Part shown: positions 1-5,333 of the stretch, piece by piece
How the letters are laid out: each line of letters begins with the position of its first letter
How positions within the stretch are numbered: the stretch's first letter is position 1
NCBI GenBank assembly: GCA_023432655.1
Contig: JAEYUK010000111.1
Location: forward strand, 1-5,333
Direction of reading: 5' to 3'
Source: Pseudomonadota bacterium
GTDB lineage: Bacteria > Bdellovibrionota > Bacteriovoracia > Bacteriovoracales > Bacteriovoracaceae
Length of the DNA stretch: 5,333 bases
Made by a program: the position numbers and the translations under genes
The notes under the pieces: generated by a model
What the model saw: the letters and a program-made list of their open reading frames with translations, nothing else
Told to the model about the DNA's origin: nothing
Database searches by the model: none

Positions 1-1272
1 ATTAATGCTCGTCCTGCCGGTGGGGCTAATAGATACACTGGTTTCTACTCTGACATTGCTTCCGGCGATGATACTGGAACCGTTCCCGTGATGGTCCTGG
101 CCGGTCGGCATAATTCGGGAGACTTAATGAATCGACCTGTTTTACAGGTGAAAAATAATACAAACCCTCTTATGACGATCCTGCCTAGTGGGAATGTTGG
201 TATCGGTGTAACGTCCCCGATATCTCCTTTAGATGTTGGTTTACTATCCGTTCTTTTTCCCGATACCGTAACATCTACTTTTTCCCGTGGTGCTGATCCA
301 AACTATAGACTTCAGACAAAGACTGGGGTGGCGACAAATGCGACTGGTGATCTTGTTGGTTTCTTTGGCATGAATTACGACACGACAGAAAATGCGGGGA
401 TTAATTTTTACCGTGGCTCTAATCTAGCAAACGGTTACATGGCATTACGGACGAATGCAACAGATCGCATGCTCATTCAATCGAATGGACAAATAGGAGT
501 TGGGACCAGCACTCCAACAGGTCTTGTGCATATTAATACAACCCATGGTGGAACAATTGGTGGAGCCTCCTCACAAATGAATACGGCGGGTCTTGTTATC
601 AGTAATGCTGATAATCAGTATCTAGCGATGGATGGAAATGAGATCCGGCAGTTTGGTACGGGGGACCTAGTTATTAGCGGAGAAACAGGTTTCACGGTTA
701 AAGTAGGGGACTTAACTGATGCTACGGAACTACAAGCAATACGTGTTCTCTCGAATGGGAATGTTGGAATTGGGACAAATGGACCTACTTACAAACTTCA
801 CGTCATAGGAACGGCTGGTTTATCCACAGGTACAGCCTGGACTAATGCCTCAGATTTGCGACTTAAAGATATTCACGGAGATTATGAATACGGTCTCGAC
901 GAAGTTTTGAAACTACATACCGTTAGGTATAACTACAAGAAGGACAATTCACTCGCTCTTCCTTCGGATTTTTCTAAGATCGGTTTTATTGCTCAGGAAG
1001 TTCAAAAAGTCATTCCTGACGCTGTTACAGAACGCGAGGATGGTTATTTGGAGCTTAATGTTGATCCGATTCATTGGGCAGTTGTGAATTCAATTAAAGA
1101 TTTATATCGTCAACATATAGTTCCATTATTTGAGAACGATGAGAAGCAGGATATCGCCATTTCTAGTCTGGTTGCCGAGAATGAAAAATTAAGGAAGGAA
1201 AACATTGAAATCAAGGCCCGACTGGAAAGAATAGAAAAAGCCCTCGAGGCTGGCCAACTTCAGGGACCTTGA
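1..1272 (+). CDS. Mosaic fibre (MAT-like) protein with C-terminal Peptidase_S74 chaperone, 3' part
   Basis: The reading frame is open from base 1 and ends at TGA 1270-1272, giving 423 residues; the start lies outside the window. Seen, in window residue numbers: three modules of the type SNGNVGIGTxxPxxxLxV (about 60-79, 160-178, 250-268), separated by beta-rich stretches; an S74 domain from about 280 to 370, opening with NASDLRLK and containing IGFIAQEVQKVIPDAV and a final helix VVNSIKDLY; then a charged coiled coil at about 379-417. Known for the family: S74 is an intramolecular chaperone that trimerises phage tail spikes and similar fibres and then cuts itself off using a Ser-Lys dyad in SDxRLK. 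Both residues are present here (Ser284, Lys289), so release just before Ser284 is predicted. Inference: this is a surface fibre of the predator's MAT type that binds prey or another surface. The ligand-binding part cannot be assigned. It is followed by a LysR gene after 64 bases, and no clear terminator lies between them. Confidence 0.88.
   Translation: MNARPAGGANRYTGFYSDIASGDDTGTVPVMVLAGRHNSGDLMNRPVLQVKNNTNPLMTILPSGNVGIGVTSPISPLDVGLLSVLFPDTVTSTFSRGADPNYRLQTKTGVATNATGDLVGFFGMNYDTTENAGINFYRGSNLANGYMALRTNATDRMLIQSNGQIGVGTSTPTGLVHINTTHGGTIGGASSQMNTAGLVISNADNQYLAMDGNEIRQFGTGDLVISGETGFTVKVGDLTDATELQAIRVLSNGNVGIGTNGPTYKLHVIGTAGLSTGTAWTNASDLRLKDIHGDYEYGLDEVLKLHTVRYNYKKDNSLALPSDFSKIGFIAQEVQKVIPDAVTEREDGYLELNVDPIHWAVVNSIKDLYRQHIVPLFENDEKQDIAISSLVAENEKLRKENIEIKARLERIEKALEAGQLQGP
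178..804 (+). repeat. Three degenerate GNVGIG fibre modules
   Basis: Protein-level repeats lie at 178-237 (ILPSGNVGIGVTSPISPLDV), 478-534 (QSNGQIGVGTSTPTGLVHI) and 748-804 (LSNGNVGIGTNGPTYKLHV), about 90-100 residues apart. The DNA has diverged, so these are old modules rather than recent tandem duplications. In fibre proteins this motif usually marks the join between successive beta domains of the shaft or head. The segments between the copies differ from one another, as expected of a mosaic protein. The third copy sits immediately before the S74 chaperone. Confidence 0.75.
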
Positions 1273-1336
1273 ACGACTAGATTACTCAATAATAAAAAAA
1301 CAATTTTTTCAGCTCATTTATGTTTTAATAAATAAC

Positions 1337-2245
1337 ATGCAAGTAACTCTACACGGCCAGAATATCTGGCTTAATTTTAATCATCTTTATTACTTTTATA
1401 TCATTGAAACCCATGGCAGCTTAGTAAAAGCTTCTGAGGAACTCAAAGTAGGTGTGTCGGCCCTTAGTTCCCAATTACGGCAATTTGAAGAAACGCTGGG
1501 GGTGGTTCTCTTCGAAAGAAAGAATAACCGTCTGATTCTTACCTCTACGGGACGCATAGTTTATGAGTATGCGGAAAAGATTTTTAAGCTTGGTCGAGAA
1601 CTAACCGCATCCATAAATTCACCAACGGCTTCCAAACGCGAATGTTTAAATGTTGGTTTTTTTAATGGTGTTCCCAAACATGTGATTATTGATATCTGTA
1701 AAAGCTTTCGTGAAGATACGACCTATGAAGTTAACATTATCCGAGGCCACAGTAATAAACCGCTCGAAGAACTCCAGAATGGAACAATGGATTTTGCCCT
1801 GATAAACTTTCCTCTAACCGCCAGTGAAAAATCTCTTTTCTATGCTAAAGAAATCACCCGCTCGCCGGTCATTATATGCGGAGAAAAAAAATACAAAAAA
1901 TTGAAGAATAATTTTCCACAATCATTAAACCATGCTCCGTTTTTTATGCCTCTCCATAGTGAAAAAATAAAAAGTGGGTTGGAGCACTTCTTTAGTCAGA
2001 GTGGAATTAAAGTTGATATTTCAGGAAGCTCTCAGGACATAACTTTGCAGAAGGCCGTTGGCGTAGATGGGATGGCCTTAATCGCGGCTCCTGTTATTTC
2101 GGTACAAGATCATTTGGACAATGGGGATCTCATCGAGATTGGCGGAACCGGTCTTTTTGAAGAGTTTTATATTGTAACTTCCAAAAATAGACCAGATACC
2201 GCCAAGTTGTATGAGGTAATGACTAAGCTTGAAGGAAATATTTAA
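1337..2245 (+). CDS. LysR-family transcriptional regulator, NhaR-like
   Basis: This 302-residue protein has the standard LysR length and layout. A winged helix-turn-helix spans about residues 12-70, with LNFNHLYYF, then [20 protein letters not shown] and [14 protein letters not shown] linker helix follows at about 71-92, and a substrate-binding-like effector domain at about 104-298. The LNxNHLYYF opening and several effector stretches ([34 protein letters not shown]) resemble E. coli NhaR, which activates the Na+/H+ antiporter gene nhaA and pgaABCD. No antiporter gene is visible here, so the target is unknown and the nhaR symbol is not assigned. ATG 1337 is the first in-frame ATG, GTG or TTG after the upstream gene, but no Shine-Dalgarno sequence precedes it. 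Its TAA overlaps the stop of the convergent chemoreceptor gene by four bases. Confidence 0.9.
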   Translation: MQVTLHGQNIWLNFNHLYYFYIIETHGSLVKASEELKVGVSALSSQLRQFEETLGVVLFERKNNRLILTSTGRIVYEYAEKIFKLGRELTASINSPTASKRECLNVGFFNGVPKHVIIDICKSFREDTTYEVNIIRGHSNKPLEELQNGTMDFALINFPLTASEKSLFYAKEITRSPVIICGEKKYKKLKNNFPQSLNHAPFFMPLHSEKIKSGLEHFFSQSGIKVDISGSSQDITLQKAVGVDGMALIAAPVISVQDHLDNGDLIEIGGTGLFEEFYIVTSKNRPDTAKLYEVMTKLEGNI

Positions 2246-3963
2246 GTTTCTTCAAAACGAGAATCATTTTCAGAAGGTGCTTCAAACGTCATTCCTACTG
2301 CTTTTTTATATTGAGTACTTTCCGGAATCCGGCTTTTAAAAGAAATTACTTTGCCTTCAACTGGACGTCTCGCCTCTTTCTTATGAGTAGTGGCTTGAGT
2401 TTCGCTATCTTTACTGCCTTTGATAGTTTGAACGAGTACTCCTACCATCTCTTTAAGTGTAGCCGCTTCCGTGGATAGTTGTTCGGCGACACTTGCCACT
2501 TGTTCTGATGCCGCCGCATTGGTTTGAGTTACTTGATCCAATTGGCTCATGGCCTTTGTAATTTCTTGTGCGCCAATTGCTTGTTCCTTGGTCGCCATAG
2601 AGATCTCGTTAGAGATGAGTGTTACATTGTTAGTACTGTCTACAATATCATTTAGTACCTTTTCACATTCGACAGCAATTTTACTTCCGACTTCTACCTT
2701 TTTGCGGCCTTCTTCTATCATTTTACCGACATTCTCTTGAGAGTTCGTCACGATTTGCTCTACTCTCGATACACTGTCTTCTAGGAGCTTGGTGATCTCC
2801 AAAGCCGCATTACCGCTCATTTGAGCGAGATTTCCGACTTCTTCTGCTACGACAGCAAATCCCTTACCATTCTCTCCTGCTCGGGCGGCTTCTACTGAAG
2901 CATTAAAAGAAAGAAGTTTGGTCTGGAAGACGATGTCGTTAATGACTTCAGTTTTTTCTTTGATTTCGGAAATAACTTTGACGATGTTTGAGATTTCTTT
3001 GTTGCTGATGTCCACCTGATGCATGATTTCGTCATTACTTAGACTAATATCGCTAATGGCCTTGACCATATCTGAGACGATATTTTTTCCTTGTTCGGCC
3101 GTGCGACCACTTTGGGTGGAGATATCAGATGCTCGGTGGGAGCTGTCTGCATTCTTTTGAACCATTGTATTCATTTCATCGATGGCCGAAGCTGTTTGCA
3201 CTAAGGAGGCAGCCTGCTCAGTAGAAGCGGTTGATAATTCCTGGGAGGATGAAGCAATTTGAGTCGCTGCACTTGCGACTTGATGTGTATTATCGGTGAG
3301 CTTTTCAATAACTTCATTAATCGCCCGTGAAACACCTGTTAAGACAAGAGAGGCCATCGCCACACCAAAAATCAAAGCGCCAAGACTCACGAGAATAATA
3401 AAATTTCTAGCACTGTGATAGCGATCATCTGCTCTCTGAGCAGCTTCTGCCATAAATTTTTCATTGGTCTCGACCATGAGATCTAAGGTCTTCTCTAGCT
3501 GAATGAGGGAGTCATTGCCCTCTCCCTGAAGAATTTTCTTGGCGCTGTCATGATTATTATTGAGCGCCAATTCACGGAAGCGGATATTAGTTTGTTTCCA
3601 ACTATTAACGTCATTTTTCATTTGCTTAAAATTCTCGAATTCAACCTCGCTCATCATTTTCTCATATCGGTTGAGTCGATGTTCCATGGTGCTACCAAGT
3701 TTATCGATCTCTTTTTCCAATTCCTTTTTATGAGTAATGTTTGTATCGTCCAAAATTTGATAGGAGAGCGCTTGAATTTGAAAGATATCTCCACTGAGTG
3801 CCCTGGATATGAGGGCCTTTCGAGCAACGACCTTAACGATATTACTGATGTTATCATTTATTCTGGAGAGGTTGAAAATACCAATGGCAGATATGGTGAT
3901 GCTACCTAAGGCAAAAATCCCTAATACTAAAAAGATTTTGACGTTTAGGCTTAGGGTTCTCAT
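2242..3963 (-). CDS. Methyl-accepting chemotaxis protein, transmembrane, 4-helix-bundle sensor
   Basis: The protein has 573 residues when started at ATG 3963-3961. Order: short cytoplasmic start, TM1 about 8-30, a helical periplasmic sensor about 31-186 that resembles a 4HB_MCP domain, TM2 about 187-209, then a long cytoplasmic coiled-coil hairpin about 216-508. The hairpin tip ([19 protein letters not shown], about 346-364, then [13 protein letters not shown]) is the region that contacts CheA and CheW. It keeps EAARAGE but has K, S, F and S where most receptors read QTNLLALNAA. A 60-residue hydrophilic tail ends in SRFEET and lacks the NWETF tether for CheR/CheB. No recognisable HAMP domain follows TM2. 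The start at 3963 is preferred over ATG 3996 (11 residues longer) because AAGGA lies 5 bases before 3963 and nothing similar precedes 3996. Role: sensing an unidentified ligand and controlling CheA; the ligand cannot be read from the sequence. Confidence 0.93.
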   Translation of the reverse strand: MRTLSLNVKIFLVLGIFALGSITISAIGIFNLSRINDNISNIVKVVARKALISRALSGDIFQIQALSYQILDDTNITHKKELEKEIDKLGSTMEHRLNRYEKMMSEVEFENFKQMKNDVNSWKQTNIRFRELALNNNHDSAKKILQGEGNDSLIQLEKTLDLMVETNEKFMAEAAQRADDRYHSARNFIILVSLGALIFGVAMASLVLTGVSRAINEVIEKLTDNTHQVASAATQIASSSQELSTASTEQAASLVQTASAIDEMNTMVQKNADSSHRASDISTQSGRTAEQGKNIVSDMVKAISDISLSNDEIMHQVDISNKEISNIVKVISEIKEKTEVINDIVFQTKLLSFNASVEAARAGENGKGFAVVAEEVGNLAQMSGNAALEITKLLEDSVSRVEQIVTNSQENVGKMIEEGRKKVEVGSKIAVECEKVLNDIVDSTNNVTLISNEISMATKEQAIGAQEITKAMSQLDQVTQTNAAASEQVASVAEQLSTEAATLKEMVGVLVQTIKGSKDSETQATTHKKEARRPVEGKVISFKSRIPESTQYKKAVGMTFEAPSENDSRFEET

Positions 3964-3968
3964 GCAGT

Positions 3969-3974
3969 TCCTTT
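3969..3974 (-). promoter_or_regulatory. Ribosome binding site deciding the chemoreceptor start
   Basis: On the minus strand AAAGGA is followed by ACTGC and then ATG (3963-3961), giving 5-base spacing from AAGGA. The upstream in-frame ATG at 3996 is preceded by CCGTAAAATGACAA, which has no Shine-Dalgarno match and overlaps the predicted -10 box region. This supports the shorter protein, in which the positively charged MRTLSLNVK leads straight into TM1. Confidence 0.7.
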
Positions 3975-4001
3975 GTTTTATGTTTGGGGTTTTCATTTGT
4001 C

Positions 4002-4030
4002 ATTTTACGGATGTTTCTGGTTTGTCTGAA
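4002..4030 (-). promoter_or_regulatory. Candidate sigma-70 promoter of the chemoreceptor gene
   Basis: On the minus strand TTCAGA (4030-4025, 4 of 6 to TTGACA) is separated by 17 bases from TAAAAT (4007-4002, 5 of 6 to TATAAT). Transcription would begin near 3995, giving a leader of about 32 bases that carries the AAAGGA site. I found no good FliA-type (sigma-28) match on this strand, although such promoters are common for chemoreceptor genes. Confidence 0.35.
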
Positions 4031-4047
4031 CACGGCCCAGAGAACCT

Positions 4048-4077
4048 TTGAGAGATGATTTAGGTCATTCGTATGCT
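4048..4077 (+). promoter_or_regulatory. Candidate promoter of an intergenic plus-strand RNA
   Basis: TTGAGA (4048-4053, 5 of 6 to the -35 consensus), an 18-base spacer and TATGCT (4072-4077, 4 of 6 to the -10 consensus) point right. The predicted start is near 4084. It lies back to back with the candidate chemoreceptor promoter. The match is modest; its main support is the strong plus-strand terminator about 75 bases downstream. Confidence 0.3.
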
Positions 4078-4083
4078 TTGCTG

Positions 4084-4157
4084 AATAATCGTAATGTCTT
4101 TTCAGAGAGATAAGGTCGACGGCTTCGTTTAACTGGAATGAAGCCTTTGTTTTTTTG
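4084..4157 (+). ncRNA. Candidate small RNA between divergent chemoreceptor and fibre genes
   Basis: A possible promoter at 4048-4077 and a clear intrinsic terminator at 4121-4157 bracket about 74 bases with no convincing reading frame; the only ATG frame of note, near 4094, encodes 12 residues and has no ribosome binding site. The 5' part (about 4084-4120) is mostly unstructured by eye, and the 3' part is the terminator hairpin plus a U-tract, the general shape of a trans-acting bacterial small RNA. No known RNA family was recognised. Alternatively the terminator may stop plus-strand transcription arriving antisense through the chemoreceptor gene, or insulate the downstream fibre gene. Confidence 0.35.
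4121..4157 (+). terminator. Intrinsic (rho-independent) terminator, plus strand
   Basis: GGCTTCGTTT (4121-4130) pairs with GAATGAAGCC (4136-4145) as a 10-base-pair stem with two G-U wobbles around an AACTG loop. It is followed directly by TTTGTTTTTTT (4146-4156). The U-tract is on the plus strand only, so it acts on rightward transcripts. No plus-strand protein gene ends nearby; the last one ended at 2245. Confidence 0.7.
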
Positions 4158-4244
4158 ATATCTTGGTCCTGGCCTTAAGGTCTATTTTTGCCGATTCGCC
4201 ACGAGATATTGGCATGTAGAGTTTTACTAAATTCTAAACTATTT

Positions 4245-4261
4245 TAATCCGTTAAGGATTA
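4245..4261. promoter_or_regulatory. Perfect dyad TAATCC-N5-GGATTA, possible operator
   Basis: TAATCC (4245-4250), spacer GTTAA, GGATTA (4256-4261). The arms are perfectly complementary, and the site lies about 55 bases upstream of the TATAAT box of the fibre gene. That position suits an activator. It is not followed by a T-tract, so it is not a terminator. The binding protein is unknown; the LysR-type regulator in this window is one possibility, but nothing in the sequence links them. Confidence 0.35.
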
Positions 4262-4313
4262 CAGGGGATTATTGGGAAAATCTTTACAGTTAGGTTTTAT
4301 CCCAGAAGCTCAC

Positions 4314-4329
4314 TTATAATTAGTTATAA
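4314..4329. repeat. Duplicated TTATAA element over the -10 box
   Basis: TTATAA (4314-4319), TTAG, TTATAA (4324-4329). The two copies start 10 bases apart, about one helical turn, and each is itself a palindrome. They cover the TATAAT box and the predicted transcription start. Such a layout could hold a repressor dimer or dimers, though chance is possible in AT-rich DNA. Confidence 0.3.
4315..4320 (+). promoter_or_regulatory. Perfect TATAAT -10 box of the second fibre gene
   Basis: TATAAT lies about 34 bases before the TTG start, placing transcription near 4327. No good -35 sits 16-18 bases upstream (the best is TAGGTT at 18); TTTACA at 4283-4288 is a good -35 sequence but 26 bases away. A perfect -10 with a poor -35 suggests dependence on an activator or another contact. 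Confidence 0.45.
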
Positions 4330-4353
4330 GGAATCCAACCAATTAGGCTTACA

Positions 4354-5333
4354 TTGAAATTAAGTATCCTACTCACTTTACTCTTCGGCTTATCATCACC
4401 GGTGTGGGGATCAGACTCGTTAAGTTATTCAGGAAGGCTTGTTAATCCGAACGGCTCTCCTGTTACGGGTCAGGCGAGATTAAGATTCGATCTGGCCTAC
4501 ACGAATGATCTGTCTGCCATTTTGTGTAGTAAAGAAATTCTCAATGTGGATTTAGTGAATGGGGTTTTCCATTCCAAGATCGCTTTTGATTGCTCGCCTT
4601 CAACCTTAGAAAAAGTATTAGCTGAAACACCTGCCGGTAATTCCATCGCTATTCGAGTAACTGATTTAACACCGGCAATTCCTAGGATGTATTCTTATCA
4701 GGCACTTCATTCTATTCCTTATGCCATCATGGCAAACTTCGCTAAACAGTTATCTCTCAAGGGAACTGCAGCGGGACAAGTGTTAACCTGGAATGGCTCG
4801 TCCTGGGCAGCGGCGGAACCAGTGATCCCTTCCACCGGGACAGTTACAAGTCTTTCAGTTACGGATGGACTTTACGGTGGAACGATTACGGAGTCGGGCA
4901 TAATTGGTATTCAAGATGGAGGAGTAACAGCTGCAAAGCTTCACCAGATGGGTGCAAGTGCAGGTCAAGTTTTAAAGTGGAATGGTTCCACCTGGGCCGC
5001 AGCTTCAGACAATGATACTCTTCCAGCTACAGAAGTTGATCCTCATGTCTTGCCTTTTGCCCGAAATGATTTAGCTGGAATCACTCCAGAAATTTGTAAC
5101 CCTAATCAGGCCCTTCATTATGTAGCTCCTGATCAGTCTCTTCGCTGTTTTGATATTGTGGAAGATGCCATTGTTGATGGTGAAATGAATAAGGCCCCAT
5201 CACAAAATGCGGTTTTTGATGCTCTGGCGGCCAAACAAGATTCGATATCTAATACATCTGACATCACCATGAAAACCTTGAGGCTTAGTAACGATGGCTC
5301 AACTTGGATAGGTTTAAAAGCACCGGATACTGC
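4354..5333 (+). CDS. Secreted mosaic fibre (MAT-like) protein, 5' part
   Basis: The frame starts at TTG 4354 and is still open at the window end (326 full codons). Seen: signal peptide of about 19 residues (MKLSILLTLLFGLSSPVWG, cut before SDSLSY); an N-terminal beta domain at about 22-125 (YSGRLVNPNGSPVTGQARLRF, later VNGVFHSKIAF); two copies of a GQVLxWNGSxWAAA repeat; then NKAPSQNAVFDALAAKQ, a motif common in phage-type tail fibres, and the beginning of a shaft domain (LSNDGSTWIGLKAPDT). The missing 3' part probably holds GNVGIG modules and an S74 chaperone like the gene at the left end, but this is inference. TTG is chosen because it opens the signal peptide; the in-frame stop at 4327-4329 limits any extension to eight codons. 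TAGG lies 6 bases upstream, while the better AAGGA (4328-4332) is 21 bases away. Likely an exported trimeric adhesin. Confidence 0.85.
   Translation, partial: MKLSILLTLLFGLSSPVWGSDSLSYSGRLVNPNGSPVTGQARLRFDLAYTNDLSAILCSKEILNVDLVNGVFHSKIAFDCSPSTLEKVLAETPAGNSIAIRVTDLTPAIPRMYSYQALHSIPYAIMANFAKQLSLKGTAAGQVLTWNGSSWAAAEPVIPSTGTVTSLSVTDGLYGGTITESGIIGIQDGGVTAAKLHQMGASAGQVLKWNGSTWAAASDNDTLPATEVDPHVLPFARNDLAGITPEICNPNQALHYVAPDQSLRCFDIVEDAIVDGEMNKAPSQNAVFDALAAKQDSISNTSDITMKTLRLSNDGSTWIGLKAPDT
4759..5004 (+). repeat. Two GQVLxWNGSxW repeats in the fibre protein
   Basis: Residues 136-155 (LKGTAAGQVLTWNGSSWAAA, bases 4759-4818) and 198-217 (QMGASAGQVLKWNGSTWAAA, bases 4945-5004) match closely in protein but differ at many third positions in DNA. 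The intervening stretch carries SLSVTDGLYGGTITESG, typical of beta-rich fibre segments. These units are common between the secreted head domain and the shaft of such proteins. Confidence 0.7.

Noticed and set aside
1259..1309. Possible terminator after the first fibre gene (hairpin TTCAGG/CCTTGAA over the stop; A6-CAA-T6 dyad at 1295-1309)
   Set aside because: The hairpin is short, contains a wobble and has no adjacent T-tract; the second dyad is pure A-T and would be unstable. Neither meets intrinsic terminator criteria.
2242..2290. CheR/CheB-binding NWETF-type pentapeptide at the receptor C-terminus
   Set aside because: The tail ends in SRFEET, which lacks the Trp and terminal Phe of the motif.
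2322..2340. CCGG-AAT-CCGG followed by CTTTT as a terminator for the regulator gene
   Set aside because: Only a 4-base-pair stem, a T-tract of four, and it lies inside the coding sequence for the receptor tail.
2549..2740. Plus-strand open frame of 63 residues inside the chemoreceptor gene
   Set aside because: Shadow of the coiled-coil coding sequence; low-complexity Ser/Leu/Ile content, no ribosome binding site, no recognisable domain.
3654..3857. Minus-strand open frame of 67 residues inside the chemoreceptor gene
   Set aside because: Same strand but a different frame from the receptor sensor domain; no start signal or family resemblance.
3550..3909. Plus-strand open frame of 119 residues antisense to the sensor domain
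   Set aside because: Fully antisense to a well-supported gene, no initiation signals and no family resemblance.
3809..4051. Plus-strand open frame of 80 residues reaching into the intergenic region
   Set aside because: Mostly antisense to TM1 and the start of the receptor, which explains its hydrophobic look; no ribosome binding site.
4171..4189. GGCC-TTAA-GGTC followed by TCTATTTTT as a second terminator
   Set aside because: Four-base-pair stem with one wobble; much weaker than the hairpin just upstream.
3964..4353. Riboswitch (such as c-di-GMP), tRNA, CRISPR or insertion sequence in the intergenic region
   Set aside because: I looked for conserved riboswitch cores, cloverleaf elements, spaced direct repeats and terminal inverted repeats and saw none.
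1..5333. The two fibre genes as halves of one gene split by insertion of the regulator and receptor
   Set aside because: The left piece is a C-terminus and the right piece is an N-terminus with its own signal peptide, so they are in the wrong order for a split gene.

Overview
The window looks like chromosome from a Bdellovibrio-type predatory bacterium (Bdellovibrionota), with an AT-leaning composition of roughly 40-45% GC by eye. The main reason is that both ends carry mosaic fibre proteins of the kind abundant in these predators: a secreted N-terminal beta domain, GQVLxWNGxxW and SNGNVGIGT repeats, and a C-terminal Peptidase_S74 chaperone. Such proteins are described in B. bacteriovorus as Mosaic Adhesive Trimer (MAT) fibres, used for prey recognition. 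The genus cannot be fixed from this sequence; the composition is lower than that of B. bacteriovorus HD100.

Layout, left to right: (1) positions 1-1272, +, the C-terminal 423 residues of a fibre protein with three GNVGIG modules, an S74 autoprocessing chaperone and a terminal coiled coil; (2) 1337-2245, +, a LysR-family regulator of the NhaR type; (3) 2242-3963, -, a transmembrane methyl-accepting chemoreceptor whose stop codon overlaps that of the regulator; (4) 3964-4353, a 390-base divergent intergenic region; (5) 4354 to the window end, +, the first 326 residues of a second fibre protein with a signal peptide and a TTG start.

The least expected feature is in the intergenic region. A convincing plus-strand intrinsic terminator (4121-4157) sits between the divergent receptor and fibre genes, where no plus-strand protein gene ends. 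A plausible promoter about 75 bases upstream suggests a short untranslated RNA. Closer to the second fibre gene are a perfect dyad (TAATCC-N5-GGATTA), a perfect TATAAT box and a duplicated TTATAA element overlapping that box, which suggests regulated expression.

Taken together, the window pairs surface fibres (contact and recognition) with a chemoreceptor (steering) and a transcription factor. That they work together is inference from proximity only; the genes are not one operon, since the receptor runs opposite to the other three.
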